From Microbacterium sp. cf046 (GTDB lineage: Bacteria > Actinomycetota > Actinomycetes > Actinomycetales > Microbacteriaceae): DNA of 64,000 nucleotides. Made by a program: the position numbers and the translations under genes. The DNA is taken from the NCBI RefSeq assembly GCF_900114345.1, contig NZ_FOZJ01000001.1, positions 496,001 to 560,000 on the forward strand, given 5' to 3'. Position 1 is the first letter of the stretch. Every line of letters starts with the position of its first letter. Below the pieces are notes generated by a model. The model was not told the DNA's origin. It ran no database searches and saw only the letters and a list, made by a program, of their open reading frames with translations. This document shows positions 7,399-17,275 of this stretch, one piece after another.

Positions 7399-8760
7399 GT
7401 GGACTCCGAGAAGACCCTCGACGAGTGCGGCTGCGCGCCGACATCCGTCGAGCGCCGGCGTCTCTGGCCCGCCGTCAGCCGTCGCAGCGCGCTCGGAATC
7501 GGGCTCGGCGTCGTGGCGCTGGGGGTGGCCGGAGGTCCCGCGATCTCGAGCGCCTTCGCCGCGGACTACCCGTCGTGGGACGACGTTCAGGCCGCGAAAG
7601 CCAACGAGGCCGCCAAGGCCGCCGAGGTGTCCAAGATCCAAGGGCTCATCCAGAGCCTCAACAACGAGGTCGCTCGCACGCAGGAGGCCGCAAAGGTCGC
7701 GTCCGACATCTTCTACGAGGCGCAGCAGGCGTTCTTCGCTCAGGCGCGCCGCGCCGATGAGCTGCAGTCCCAGGCCGATGCACAGGCCGCGCAGGCCACC
7801 GAGTCCGCGAACAAGGCCGGTCGGCTCGCGGCGCAGCTCTACCGCAACGGCGGCGACGACACGTCCCTCGAGCTATTCTTCGCAAGCTCGGCGGCCTCGA
7901 CGGATGACCTGCTGGCGCGACTGGGCACGATGGACAAGCTCATCGAGCGCAACAGCGCCGTGTACGCGGACGCGGTCACCGCGCGCGACTCGGCACAGAG
8001 CCTCAGCGACCAGGCAGTCGTCGCGCGCGATGAGCGCGACCGTCTGCAGCGCGACGCGGAGCAGAAGATGGTCGCCGCGCAGGAGGCGGCGAACGCCGCG
8101 CAGGCCGCCCTGGATGCGCAGAAGGCGAACCTCTCGACCCTGGAGGCTCAGCTCGCGGCTCTGCAGGACACCACCGCCAAGACGATCGCCGACTATCAGG
8201 CGGGCGTCGAGGCGGCACGCATCGCCGAGGAGAAGCGTCAGGCCGAGCTGCGCGCCGAGGCCGAGCGCCGTGCCGCGGAGGCGGCGGCCGCGGCACCCTC
8301 AGGAGGCGGCGGCGGCGGTGGCGCCGGCGGGGCGGTCTCCGGTTCCGGGTGGGCCAGGCCGGGTTCCGGCGGGATCACGTCCGGCTACGGTCCCCGCTAC
8401 GTCCAGTGCGGCAGCGGGTACTGCTCGAGCGGCTATCACGAGGGCACCGACCTCGGTCAGGCGTGCTGGTCGGGCATCTACGCGGCTCAGGCCGGGACCG
8501 TCGTCTACGTGGGATACAACGGCGGATACGGCAACTACATCAAGATCGATCACGGCGGCGGCATCGCCACCGGGTACGCGCACATCTCCAACGGCGGCTT
8601 CTATGTGGGCTGGGGCCAGTGGGTCAACTCCGGCCAGCTGATCGCTGCGACCGGCAACACCGGCAACTCCTTCGGCTGCCACCTGCATTTCGAGGTGTAC
8701 GTCAACGGCAGCACCACCAACCCGGAGCCGTTTATGGCGGACCGGGGCATCTGGCTCTGA
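7399..8760 (+). CDS. Tat-exported M23 (lysostaphin-type) peptidoglycan endopeptidase with coiled-coil region
   Basis: A 453-aa secreted cell-wall hydrolase. A twin-arginine signal (SRRSALGIG, arginines at about 28-29) leads a hydrophobic stretch ending AFA near residue 54. Residues ~60-310 are an Ala/Gln/Glu-rich coiled coil like that of NlpC- and FtsX-linked hydrolases, then a Gly/Ser linker. The C-terminal M23 domain has the zinc ligands H-x3-D (HEGTD) and H-x-H (HLHFEV), so it looks active. It probably cleaves peptide cross-bridges during division or growth. GTG 7399 follows GGGAGG by 4 nt; a more upstream in-frame start is possible. Confidence 0.88.
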   Translation: MDSEKTLDECGCAPTSVERRRLWPAVSRRSALGIGLGVVALGVAGGPAISSAFAADYPSWDDVQAAKANEAAKAAEVSKIQGLIQSLNNEVARTQEAAKVASDIFYEAQQAFFAQARRADELQSQADAQAAQATESANKAGRLAAQLYRNGGDDTSLELFFASSAASTDDLLARLGTMDKLIERNSAVYADAVTARDSAQSLSDQAVVARDERDRLQRDAEQKMVAAQEAANAAQAALDAQKANLSTLEAQLAALQDTTAKTIADYQAGVEAARIAEEKRQAELRAEAERRAAEAAAAAPSGGGGGGGAGGAVSGSGWARPGSGGITSGYGPRYVQCGSGYCSSGYHEGTDLGQACWSGIYAAQAGTVVYVGYNGGYGNYIKIDHGGGIATGYAHISNGGFYVGWGQWVNSGQLIAATGNTGNSFGCHLHFEVYVNGSTTNPEPFMADRGIWL

Positions 8761-8778
8761 GCCGAAGCCGAACCGTCG

Positions 8779-9312
8779 TCAGACGGTCTTGGGCGCGACA
8801 CCCTCACCCTGGGTCTTGGTCTCGCCCTCGTGCTCTGCGAAGCGGACGATCGACTCGGCGAGCAGACGCTCCGCCTCGTCCTTGCCGGCCCATGCGTCGA
8901 CCTTGACCCACTTGTTCGGCTCGAGATCCTTGTAGTGCTCGAAGAAGTGCTCGATCTCCTTCTTCGTGTACTCCGGCACGTCCGCGAGGTCCTGGATGTG
9001 GCTCCAGCGCGGGTCCTTCGTGAGGACGGCCACGAGCTTGTCGTCGCCGCCGGCCTCGTCGCTCATGCGCAGCACGCCGACCGGCCGCACGTTGACCATG
9101 ACTCCGGGGAACAGGGTGACATCGAGCAGGACGAGCACATCCAGCGGGTCGCCGTCCTCGCCGAGGGTGTTCTCGAAGAACCCGTAGTCGGCCGGGTAGC
9201 CCATCGGCGTGAACAGGACGCGGTCAAGGAAGACGCGCCCGGTGCCGTGGTCGACCTCGTACTTCACGCGGCTGCCGCGTGGGATCTCGATGACGGCGTC
9301 GTGTGCGACCAT
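8779..9312 (-). CDS. ppa: Inorganic pyrophosphatase, family I
   Basis: A 177-aa cytoplasmic enzyme hydrolysing pyrophosphate to two phosphates, pulling biosynthetic reactions forward. The family I metal site E-D-G-D-P-L-D is at residues 52-58. The N-terminal [17 protein letters not shown] and [18 protein letters not shown] are near-invariant in actinobacterial enzymes. ATG 9312 is preceded on the minus strand by AAGGAG, with a TAGGCT -10 at 9352-9357, giving a leader of about 35 nt. It is convergent with the M23 gene; a 6-bp inverted repeat (8772-8777 with 8782-8787) lies at the shared 3' end. Confidence 0.97.
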   Translation of the reverse strand: MVAHDAVIEIPRGSRVKYEVDHGTGRVFLDRVLFTPMGYPADYGFFENTLGEDGDPLDVLVLLDVTLFPGVMVNVRPVGVLRMSDEAGGDDKLVAVLTKDPRWSHIQDLADVPEYTKKEIEHFFEHYKDLEPNKWVKVDAWAGKDEAERLLAESIVRFAEHEGETKTQGEGVAPKTV

Positions 9313-9351
9313 GCGTGTGCTCCTTGGTGACGGGTGCGGATGCCGCGCACC

Positions 9352-9357
9352 AGCCTA
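9352..9357 (-). promoter_or_regulatory. -10 element of the ppa promoter
   Basis: On the minus strand TAGGCT, a TANNNT match, lies 39 nt before the ppa ATG. The leader contains AAGGAG at normal spacing, so this is a conventional leadered promoter. Confidence 0.45.
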
Positions 9358-9472
9358 GTCGTCGCGTTTTCCGCGGCAGAACTCCACCCGTCCGGTTCGG
9401 CGGACGCCTCCAGCGCCGCTCGTTCGCGCCGCCCGCGCGCAGATCGGTGGAGTTCTGGCGACCGGTGCCCGG

Positions 9473-9478
9473 TACCGT
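9473..9478 (+). promoter_or_regulatory. -10 element of a leaderless tilS promoter
   Basis: TACCGT is followed by exactly 6 nt and then the tilS GTG at 9485. No ribosome-binding site precedes the GTG. Confidence 0.55.
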
Positions 9479-9484
9479 GGCTCC

Positions 9485-10480
9485 GTGACGCAACGCCCGA
9501 GCCTCGACCCCGCGGTCGCCGAGGTGCGCCTGGCGGTTCGCGGTGCCCTTGCCGGCCTTGCCGACGGATCCGCGGTGATCGTCGGGCTGTCGGGCGGACC
9601 CGATTCGCTCGCACTCGCCGCCGCCGTCGCGTTCGAGGCGCCCAAGCGCGGCATCCGGGCCACGACCGTCACGGTCGATCACGGCCTGCAGCCGGGATCG
9701 GCTGACCTCGCCGAGGCCGTTGCGCGTCAGGCGATGCGACTGGGTCTCGCCCCGCTCGTCGTCCGGGTCGACGTCGGTGCCGATGGGGGGCCGGAGGCGG
9801 CCGCCCGCGCGGTCAGGTACCGGGCGCTGGCGGATGCCGGATCGGGTGCGGGAGCTTCTGCCGTCCTCGTGGGACACACCCTGGACGACCAGGCCGAGAC
9901 CGTTCTGCTCGGACTGGCGCGAGGCTCGGGCTCGACGAGCCTGCAGGGCATGGCGCCGGTTGCCGAGCTCGCGCCCGGCATCGCACTCCTGCGGCCGTTG
10001 CTGGGCGTGCGGCGGGCGACGACCCGAGCGGCGTGCGCGGCCGAGCAGCTCGAGGTCTGGGACGATCCGCACAACGTCGATCCGCGCTTCACGCGGGTGC
10101 GGGTGCGCGAGCGCGTGCTGCCGGTGCTCGAGGCCGAACTCGGCCCGGGCATCGCCGAGGCGCTCGCCCGCACCGCCGCGCAGCTGCGCGAAGACGCCGA
10201 CGCCTTCGACGAGATGATCGACGAGACGATCGAAGACATCGTCGAGCACGCCGAGGCGGGCATCTCGGTATCGGCGGCGGCTCTTGCCGCGAACCCTGCG
10301 GCCCTGCGGCACCGGATCATCCGGCACGTCGTCGCGTCCGAGTTCGGTGCGAGCCTGACGCGCGCGCAGACCCTCGGGGTGGCCCGTCTCGTCACCGACT
10401 GGTCGGGTCAAGGGCCGATCGACCTGCCCGGATGCCGCGCCCGCCGCGTCGGCGGAAGGCTCGAGTTCACCGCATCCTGA
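9485..10480 (+). CDS. tilS: tRNA(Ile)-lysidine synthase
   Basis: A 331-aa PP-loop enzyme that converts C34 of tRNA-Ile(CAU) to lysidine using ATP and lysine, allowing AUA decoding. The PP-loop SGGPDS is at residues 36-41, followed by VDHGLQPGS and GHTLDDQAETVLLGL, the ATP- and tRNA-binding signatures of TilS. The length matches the short actinobacterial form that lacks the large C-terminal domain of E. coli TilS. It sits just upstream of hpt and ftsH, the conserved actinobacterial tilS-hpt-ftsH order, interrupted here by the minus-strand DUF937 gene. Confidence 0.94.
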   Translation: MTQRPSLDPAVAEVRLAVRGALAGLADGSAVIVGLSGGPDSLALAAAVAFEAPKRGIRATTVTVDHGLQPGSADLAEAVARQAMRLGLAPLVVRVDVGADGGPEAAARAVRYRALADAGSGAGASAVLVGHTLDDQAETVLLGLARGSGSTSLQGMAPVAELAPGIALLRPLLGVRRATTRAACAAEQLEVWDDPHNVDPRFTRVRVRERVLPVLEAELGPGIAEALARTAAQLREDADAFDEMIDETIEDIVEHAEAGISVSAAALAANPAALRHRIIRHVVASEFGASLTRAQTLGVARLVTDWSGQGPIDLPGCRARRVGGRLEFTAS

Positions 10481-10495
10481 GTCGGCGCAGCCCGC

Positions 10496-11050
10496 CTACT
10501 TCTGGCCGCCGAGGAGCCCTCCGAGCAGGCCGCCGATGTCGATCCCGCCGGGTGCGGCCCCGCCTGATCCGGTCGCACCGCCGCCGAGCAGGCCGCCGAT
10601 GAGGTCGCCGAGTCCGCCGCCGCCGTCCGCGGGGGCACTGCTGTCGGGCGCAGCGCCCTTCTGCCGGTTCGCGATGAGTCCAAGGATGATCGGCGCGAGG
10701 ATCGGCAGCAGCTTTCCGAAGTCGATGCCCGCGGTCTTCGGCTCATCCGTCAGCTTCTGCGCGACCGCCTGCTCCTGTCCGCCGAAGATGTGCCCGAGGA
10801 TCTTCTGCCCGTCGGCCGTGTCGAGGGCGTTGAGGTCGACCGTGCCGCCCGACACCTCGCTGCCGTGCTTGCCGAGCGCCTTCTCGAGCGCCGATGCGCC
10901 CTCGGGCGTCTGCGCGTTGCGCTGAAGGCCGCTCAGAATCGTCGCTCCGCCTTCTTCGATCGCCCGTCTCGCCTCGCTCGGGTCGACCCCGAGCTGCGCG
11001 GCGATGTCGTCGATCGGAAGCGCCTCGAGAATGTCGTCCATACCGGCCAC
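10496..11050 (-). CDS. DUF937 family protein
   Basis: A 184-aa protein of unknown function. The N-terminal ~110 residues (DILEALPIDDIAAQLGVDPSEARRAIE, LGHIFGG) match the DUF937 helical repeat family. The C-terminal ~70 residues are low-complexity Gly/Pro/Ala with two short GGLLGGLLGG-like blocks. No signal peptide is evident. GTG 11050 is chosen because GGGGG lies 6 nt upstream; ATG 11041 is the alternative. It is inserted in opposite orientation between tilS and hpt. Confidence 0.75.
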   Translation of the reverse strand: MAGMDDILEALPIDDIAAQLGVDPSEARRAIEEGGATILSGLQRNAQTPEGASALEKALGKHGSEVSGGTVDLNALDTADGQKILGHIFGGQEQAVAQKLTDEPKTAGIDFGKLLPILAPIILGLIANRQKGAAPDSSAPADGGGGLGDLIGGLLGGGATGSGGAAPGGIDIGGLLGGLLGGQK

Positions 11051-11148
11051 AGGGAACCCCCTCGTCGTGACGGGCCTCGGTGCCCGCGATCGCCAGCCTA
11101 TTGTCCGGCTGCGACCCGGGCCACTGGGTGGGGGCTTGCCCCGACACC

Positions 11149-11154
11149 TACACT
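11149..11154 (+). promoter_or_regulatory. -10 element of a leaderless hpt promoter
   Basis: TACACT is followed by exactly 6 nt (cgagac) and ATG 11161. No Shine-Dalgarno sequence is present. Confidence 0.55.
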
Positions 11155-11160
11155 CGAGAC

Positions 11161-11712
11161 ATGCGCGCCGCCGACGTCCAGAGTGAGATCACGCAGGTCC
11201 TGGTCACCGAGGAGCAGATCCTCGTCAAGCTCGAGGAGATCGCGGCGCAGGTCGCCGACGACTACGCCGGAAAGGACCTCCTGCTCGTGGGCGTCCTCAA
11301 GGGCGCGATCATGGTCATGGCCGACTTCTCCCGAGCGCTTCCGACCCTCGTGCCGATCGACTGGATGGCGGTCTCCTCGTACGGCGCCGGAACCCAGTCC
11401 AGCGGAGTCGTGCAGATCCGGAAGGATCTGGACACCGACCTCCACGGCAGGCACGTCCTGATCGTCGAGGACATCATCGACTCCGGCCTCACCCTGAGCT
11501 GGCTCCTCGAGAACTTCGCATCGCGGGGAGCGGCATCCGTCGAGGTGTTCGCCCTCCTGCGCAAGCCGGATGCCGCCAAGGTGCATGTCGAGTGCCGCTA
11601 CGTCGGCTTCGACATCCCCAATGAGTTCGTCGTCGGGTACGGCCTGGACTACGCCGAGAAGTACCGCAACCTGCGTGATGTCGCCATCCTGGCGCCCCAC
11701 GTGTACGGCTGA
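11161..11712 (+). CDS. hpt: Hypoxanthine phosphoribosyltransferase
   Basis: A 183-aa purine-salvage enzyme making IMP (and GMP) from hypoxanthine (guanine) and PRPP. The PRPP-binding motif VEDIIDSGLT is at residues 102-111, and LVGVLKGAIMVMADF and the flexible-loop SSYG are also present. ATG 11161 is chosen over an in-frame upstream ATG because the region before it contains a -10 element exactly where a leaderless transcript would need it. It lies immediately upstream of ftsH, a conserved actinobacterial pairing. Confidence 0.95.
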   Translation: MRAADVQSEITQVLVTEEQILVKLEEIAAQVADDYAGKDLLLVGVLKGAIMVMADFSRALPTLVPIDWMAVSSYGAGTQSSGVVQIRKDLDTDLHGRHVLIVEDIIDSGLTLSWLLENFASRGAASVEVFALLRKPDAAKVHVECRYVGFDIPNEFVVGYGLDYAEKYRNLRDVAILAPHVYG

Positions 11713-11876
11713 CGCGACCGGGACCCCGAGCCGTGCTCGTGCCGGCGGCTTACGCCGTAGGCGAATGCACAGACTCCGCATAGACCGCCCGCGATACCCT
11801 GAATTCACCGTTGCCGTGGCATCGAGCCCTCGCGCGAACGGATCGTCGACGAAAGGGAACGGGCGCCGCCCGCACC

Positions 11877-13883
<2,007 letters not shown>

Positions 13884-13892
13884 GCTCGGCCC

Positions 13893-14483
13893 GTGGCCGT
13901 AGACCGTGAGCGCATCGCCGCGCTCGTGCAGGATCTGCTCGTGGCGATCGGGGAGGATCCCGAGCGCCCGGGTCTGCGCATGACCCCGCAGCGCGTCGCC
14001 GACGCGTACGGCGAGTTCTTCTCCGGCGTGGGGGAGGATGCTGCGGCCCCGCTCGCGCACACGATCTCGGTCGCCCGGGGTCCTGCCCCCGAGACGGTGC
14101 CGTCCGGCGCCGTCATGCTCCGCGACATCCGCTTCCGCTCGGTGTGCGAGCATCACCTGCTGCCGTTCCGCGGGCACGCGCACATCGCGTACCTGCCAGG
14201 CGAGCAGGTCGTCGGCCTCGGCGCCCTGCCCAAGCTCGTCGAGATCCTCGCGTCCCGCCCGCAGGTGCAGGAGCGCCTCGGCGAGCAGATCGCCGACACG
14301 ATCGCCGCATCCCTCGATGCCCGAGGCGTGCTGGTGGTCCTGGATGCGATGCACGAGTGCGTCACGATGCGCGGCGACCAGCAGTCCGACGCCTCCACCG
14401 TCACGATCGCCGCGCGCGGCGACCTGTCCGAACCGGCCGCCCGGGCGGAGTTGATCGCGCTGCTCGGAGCGTCGCGCGAATGA
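13893..14483 (+). CDS. folE: GTP cyclohydrolase I
   Basis: A 196-aa enzyme converting GTP to 7,8-dihydroneopterin triphosphate, the first step of folate synthesis. The zinc ligands are C85 and H88 in SVCEHH and C156 in HECVTMRG, so it is the zinc-dependent type IA form. RMTPQRVADAY near residue 30 is the conserved N-terminal helix. The start is GTG 13893. Its stop overlaps the folP start (ATGA at 14480), and folP, folB and folK follow in the same way. Confidence 0.96.
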   Translation: MAVDRERIAALVQDLLVAIGEDPERPGLRMTPQRVADAYGEFFSGVGEDAAAPLAHTISVARGPAPETVPSGAVMLRDIRFRSVCEHHLLPFRGHAHIAYLPGEQVVGLGALPKLVEILASRPQVQERLGEQIADTIAASLDARGVLVVLDAMHECVTMRGDQQSDASTVTIAARGDLSEPAARAELIALLGASRE

Positions 14484-15316
14484 CGACGCTCATCATGGGG
14501 ATCGTCAACGTGACCCCCGACTCGTTCAGCGACGGAGGCCGCTTCGTCGACCCGGACACCGCGATCGCCCATGGCCTGTGGTTGCGCTCAGAAGGCGCGA
14601 ACCTGCTCGACGTGGGCGGGGAGTCCACGCGGCCGGGTGCGGAACGGGTGGCCCCCCGCGTCGAGCAGGAGCGCGTCCTCCCGGTCGTGCAGGCCCTCGC
14701 CGAGGCCGGCGTCGTCGTCAGCATCGACACCATGAACGCCTCGACCGCGCTCGCGGCCGTCGACGCCGGCGCGCGGATCGTCAACGACGTGTCGGGCGGC
14801 CTGGCCGATCCCGATCTCCTCTCGGCAGTCGCAACCACCACCGCGGAGCTCGTCCTCGGTCACTGGCGGGGTCCATCGGCCGACATGTACGCCCGCGCCG
14901 AATACGGCGACGTCGTCCGCGAGGTGATGCGGGAACTCGCCGAGCGCGTCGACGCGGCCGCCGCTGCCGGCATTCCGCCCGGGCGGTTGATCGTCGATCC
15001 GGGGATCGGTTTCGGCAAGAAGGGCGCGCAGAACTGGGACGTGTTGCGCGCGCTGCCGCGAGTCATCGGCCTCGGTCATCGCGTGCTGGTCGGCACGAGC
15101 CGCAAACGGTTCCTCGCCGAGCTGCTGAGCGCGGACGTCGACGGCGACGGGGTCTCGGAGATGCGACGAGACCTGGCCACGGCAGTGACGAGCGTGCTCG
15201 CCGCCGACGCCGGCGCCTGGGCGGTGCGCGTGCACGATGTGATCGCGACGCGGGACGCGCTGGATGTCGCATCGTCGTGGTGGCGCCCGCACGCCGGCGA
15301 CCAGGGGAGCGAGTGA
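14480..15316 (+). CDS. folP: Dihydropteroate synthase
   Basis: A 278-aa enzyme condensing 6-hydroxymethyl-dihydropterin diphosphate with p-aminobenzoate; the sulfonamide target. It begins with the family signature MGIVNVTPDSFSDGG, then GGESTRPGA. The pterin/sulfa pocket segments DPGIGFGKKG and GTSRKRFL, with its conserved SRK, are intact. ATG 14480 overlaps the folE stop and its own stop overlaps folB (TGATG at 15314-15318). Confidence 0.95.
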   Translation: MTTLIMGIVNVTPDSFSDGGRFVDPDTAIAHGLWLRSEGANLLDVGGESTRPGAERVAPRVEQERVLPVVQALAEAGVVVSIDTMNASTALAAVDAGARIVNDVSGGLADPDLLSAVATTTAELVLGHWRGPSADMYARAEYGDVVREVMRELAERVDAAAAAGIPPGRLIVDPGIGFGKKGAQNWDVLRALPRVIGLGHRVLVGTSRKRFLAELLSADVDGDGVSEMRRDLATAVTSVLAADAGAWAVRVHDVIATRDALDVASSWWRPHAGDQGSE

Positions 15317-15705
15317 TGGATTTCGCAGACGAGATCACGTTGACCGGCCTGCGCGTCTTCGGGCGCCACGGCGTCTACGACGATGAGCGACGCGATGGGC
15401 AGTACTTCGTGATCGACGTGACGCTCTTCGTCAGCACGAAGGCGGCCGCCGCGAGCGACGACGTCGCCGACACCGTGCACTACGGCGATGTCGCCGAGCG
15501 TATCGCCGAGATCGTCGCGGGCGAGCCCGTGAACCTCCTCGAGACGCTCGCACAGCGCATCGCCGACATGCTGTTCGAGAACGAGCGGGTGCGCATGGTC
15601 GCGGTGACCGTCCACAAGCCCGATGCCCCGATCGAGCGGGAGTTCGCCGACGTGTCCGTCACCATCCGCCGTGCGAAGACCGATGAGTGGGGAGCACCCT
15701 CGTGA
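15316..15705 (+). CDS. folB: Dihydroneopterin aldolase
   Basis: A 129-aa enzyme that cleaves 7,8-dihydroneopterin to 6-hydroxymethyl-dihydropterin and glycolaldehyde. Typical FolB segments are ITLTGLRVFGRHGVYDDE, VHYGDVAERIAEIV and the C-terminal VTVHKPDAPI, containing the catalytic lysine in HKP. Length is normal. The ATG overlaps the folP stop by one base, and the stop overlaps the folK GTG. Confidence 0.93.
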   Translation: MDFADEITLTGLRVFGRHGVYDDERRDGQYFVIDVTLFVSTKAAAASDDVADTVHYGDVAERIAEIVAGEPVNLLETLAQRIADMLFENERVRMVAVTVHKPDAPIEREFADVSVTIRRAKTDEWGAPS

Positions 15706-16235
15706 ACCGCCGCCTCGCCGAGGGGTTCAGCGCAGACATCACGCGCACGGAGCACCCCGCCGTCCGAGCCGTCGTCGCCCTCGGTGCGAACCTCGGCGAT
15801 CGGGCCGCGACGCTGGACGCCGCGATCAGCGAGCTCGAACGGCTTCCCCTGGTCGACGCGGTTCGCGCGTCTGCGGCTGTCGAGTCGGTCGCCGTGAAGC
15901 CGGATGGACCGGATGCCGATGCGCCGGCGTACCTGAACGCCGTCGCGATCCTCACGACGCGACTCGCGCCGTCGGTGCTCCTCGCGTTCCTCCAGGCGAT
16001 CGAGGCGCGCCACGGCCGGGAGCGCCGCGAACGGTGGGGCGACCGCACACTCGATCTGGATCTCATCGCATACGGCGAGGTGGTCAGCAGCGACGCCGTC
16101 CTGACGCTGCCGCATCCGCGTGCCGCCGAGCGCGACTTCGTGCTGGTGCCGTGGCTGTCGATCGATCCGGATGCCGAGCTTCCCGGCCGGGGACGGGTGG
16201 ACGAGCTGATCGCCCGGCTCGGAGACGCCCCATGA
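15702..16235 (+). CDS. folK: 2-amino-4-hydroxy-6-hydroxymethyldihydropteridine diphosphokinase
   Basis: A 177-aa enzyme transferring pyrophosphate from ATP to 6-hydroxymethyl-dihydropterin. After a ~20-residue N-terminal extension comes VVALGANLGDRAATLD, and later the HPPK signature RWGDRTLDLDLIAYG with the Mg-binding D-x-D, then LPHPRAAERDFVL. The GTG start overlaps the folB stop and GGGGAG lies upstream. The ATGA at its end couples it to the DUF3180 gene. Confidence 0.93.
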   Translation: MNRRLAEGFSADITRTEHPAVRAVVALGANLGDRAATLDAAISELERLPLVDAVRASAAVESVAVKPDGPDADAPAYLNAVAILTTRLAPSVLLAFLQAIEARHGRERRERWGDRTLDLDLIAYGEVVSSDAVLTLPHPRAAERDFVLVPWLSIDPDAELPGRGRVDELIARLGDAP

Positions 16236-16714
16236 GGCGCACCGGCGCCGGCATTCTGATCATCGCCGCGGCGATCGGCGTCGCGGTGGGCTTCCTGCTC
16301 GATCAGGCACTCACCGCGGCCGGCCGCGCAACGTTCACGCCCTCGATCACGCTCCCGATCTTCCTGGTGCTGCTCGGGGCGATCGTCGTGGCGCTCGCAT
16401 TGCCGATCCGCCGTGCGACGCGCGGCACCCTCGCCGCGCCGGTCAACCCGTTCTGGGCGGTGCGGATCGCGATGCTGGCGAAGGCCTCCAGCATCGTGGG
16501 CGCTGCGGTCGCGGGCATCGCCGGCGGGCTGGCCCTCTTCCTGCTGACCCGCCCGGTTTCACCGTCGCTAGGCTCATTGGGCGCCATCATCGCGACCGCG
16601 GTCTGCGGTGCCGCGCTGGTGGCGGCGGGCCTTTACGCGGAGCACCTCTGCACGATCCGGAAGGACGATGATGACGAACATCCCGGAGGCGAAGACCCCG
16701 GAATCAGAACCTGA
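16232..16714 (+). CDS. DUF3180 membrane protein
   Basis: A 160-aa protein with four hydrophobic segments (about residues 7-28, 42-60, 82-108, 118-138) and a charged cytoplasmic tail with DDDDE. It belongs to the DUF3180 family, found after folK in many actinobacteria; its function is unknown. Translation is coupled to folK by an ATGA overlap, and the next gene begins inside its last 44 bases. Confidence 0.85.
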   Translation: MRRTGAGILIIAAAIGVAVGFLLDQALTAAGRATFTPSITLPIFLVLLGAIVVALALPIRRATRGTLAAPVNPFWAVRIAMLAKASSIVGAAVAGIAGGLALFLLTRPVSPSLGSLGAIIATAVCGAALVAAGLYAEHLCTIRKDDDDEHPGGEDPGIRT

Positions 16715-17273
16715 CCGGGTTCAGGATCCCGTGGTCGATTCCGACGTGCTCGATCGCGACACGTACGACACGATCCGCGAGCCGCGGTCATCCGCACGCC
16801 TTCCGCTCGGCGACGGCACCTGGCACCAGCTGGCCCGCCAGTACGTGTGGGTGCAGCTGATCTCGACAGGAGCCATGGCGCTGGTGGTGCTGGTCGCCGT
16901 CCTGCTGCTGACGCTCCTGTGGCACCAGTGGTGGGCGTGGATCCCGGGCGGGATCTTCCTCATCATCCTGATCTGGACCCTCGTCATCACCCCCCGCCAG
17001 GCGCGTGCGTACGGCTATCAGCTGCGTCATGACGACCTCGTGTTCCGTCGGGGCATCCTGTGGCAGCGGGTCGTCGCCGTCCCCTATGGCCGGATGCAGC
17101 TCGTGGACATCACGCATGGACCGCTGGACCGTGGATTCGGCATCGCGCAGCTCAAGCTCGTGACCGCGGCGGCATCCACCGGTGTCGTGATTCCCGGCCT
17201 CACACAGCAGGCGGCCGAGCAGCTGCGCGACACGCTGGTCGACGTCGCCGAGACCCGTAGGACGGGCCTGTAA
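16671..17273 (+). CDS. Membrane PH-domain protein (bPH2/DUF304, YdbS-like)
   Basis: A ~200-aa protein. An acidic N-terminal ~50 residues precede two adjacent transmembrane helices (about 65-110) and a bacterial PH domain with the DUF304 pattern GYQLRHDDLVFRRGILWQ and VPYGRMQLVDITHGPLDR. ATG 16671 is 5 nt after GAAGGA; ATG 16668 is equally possible. It overlaps the DUF3180 gene and is followed two bases later by a longer paralogue, the YdbS-YdbT arrangement known from Bacillus, where the pair affects resistance to antimicrobial compounds. The role here is not known. Confidence 0.85.
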   Translation: MTNIPEAKTPESEPDRVQDPVVDSDVLDRDTYDTIREPRSSARLPLGDGTWHQLARQYVWVQLISTGAMALVVLVAVLLLTLLWHQWWAWIPGGIFLIILIWTLVITPRQARAYGYQLRHDDLVFRRGILWQRVVAVPYGRMQLVDITHGPLDRGFGIAQLKLVTAAASTGVVIPGLTQQAAEQLRDTLVDVAETRRTGL

Positions 17274-17275
17274 GG

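Noticed and set aside
8772..8787. ACCGTC-GTCA-GACGGT as a terminator between the M23 gene and ppa
   Set aside because: The stem has only 6 bp, overlaps the ppa stop codon and lacks a T-run on either strand.
11713..11876. Riboswitch or structured RNA ahead of ftsH
   Set aside because: Only a weak 5-bp hairpin (11743-11757) and a TACCCT -10-like word are seen; nothing resembles a known RNA class.
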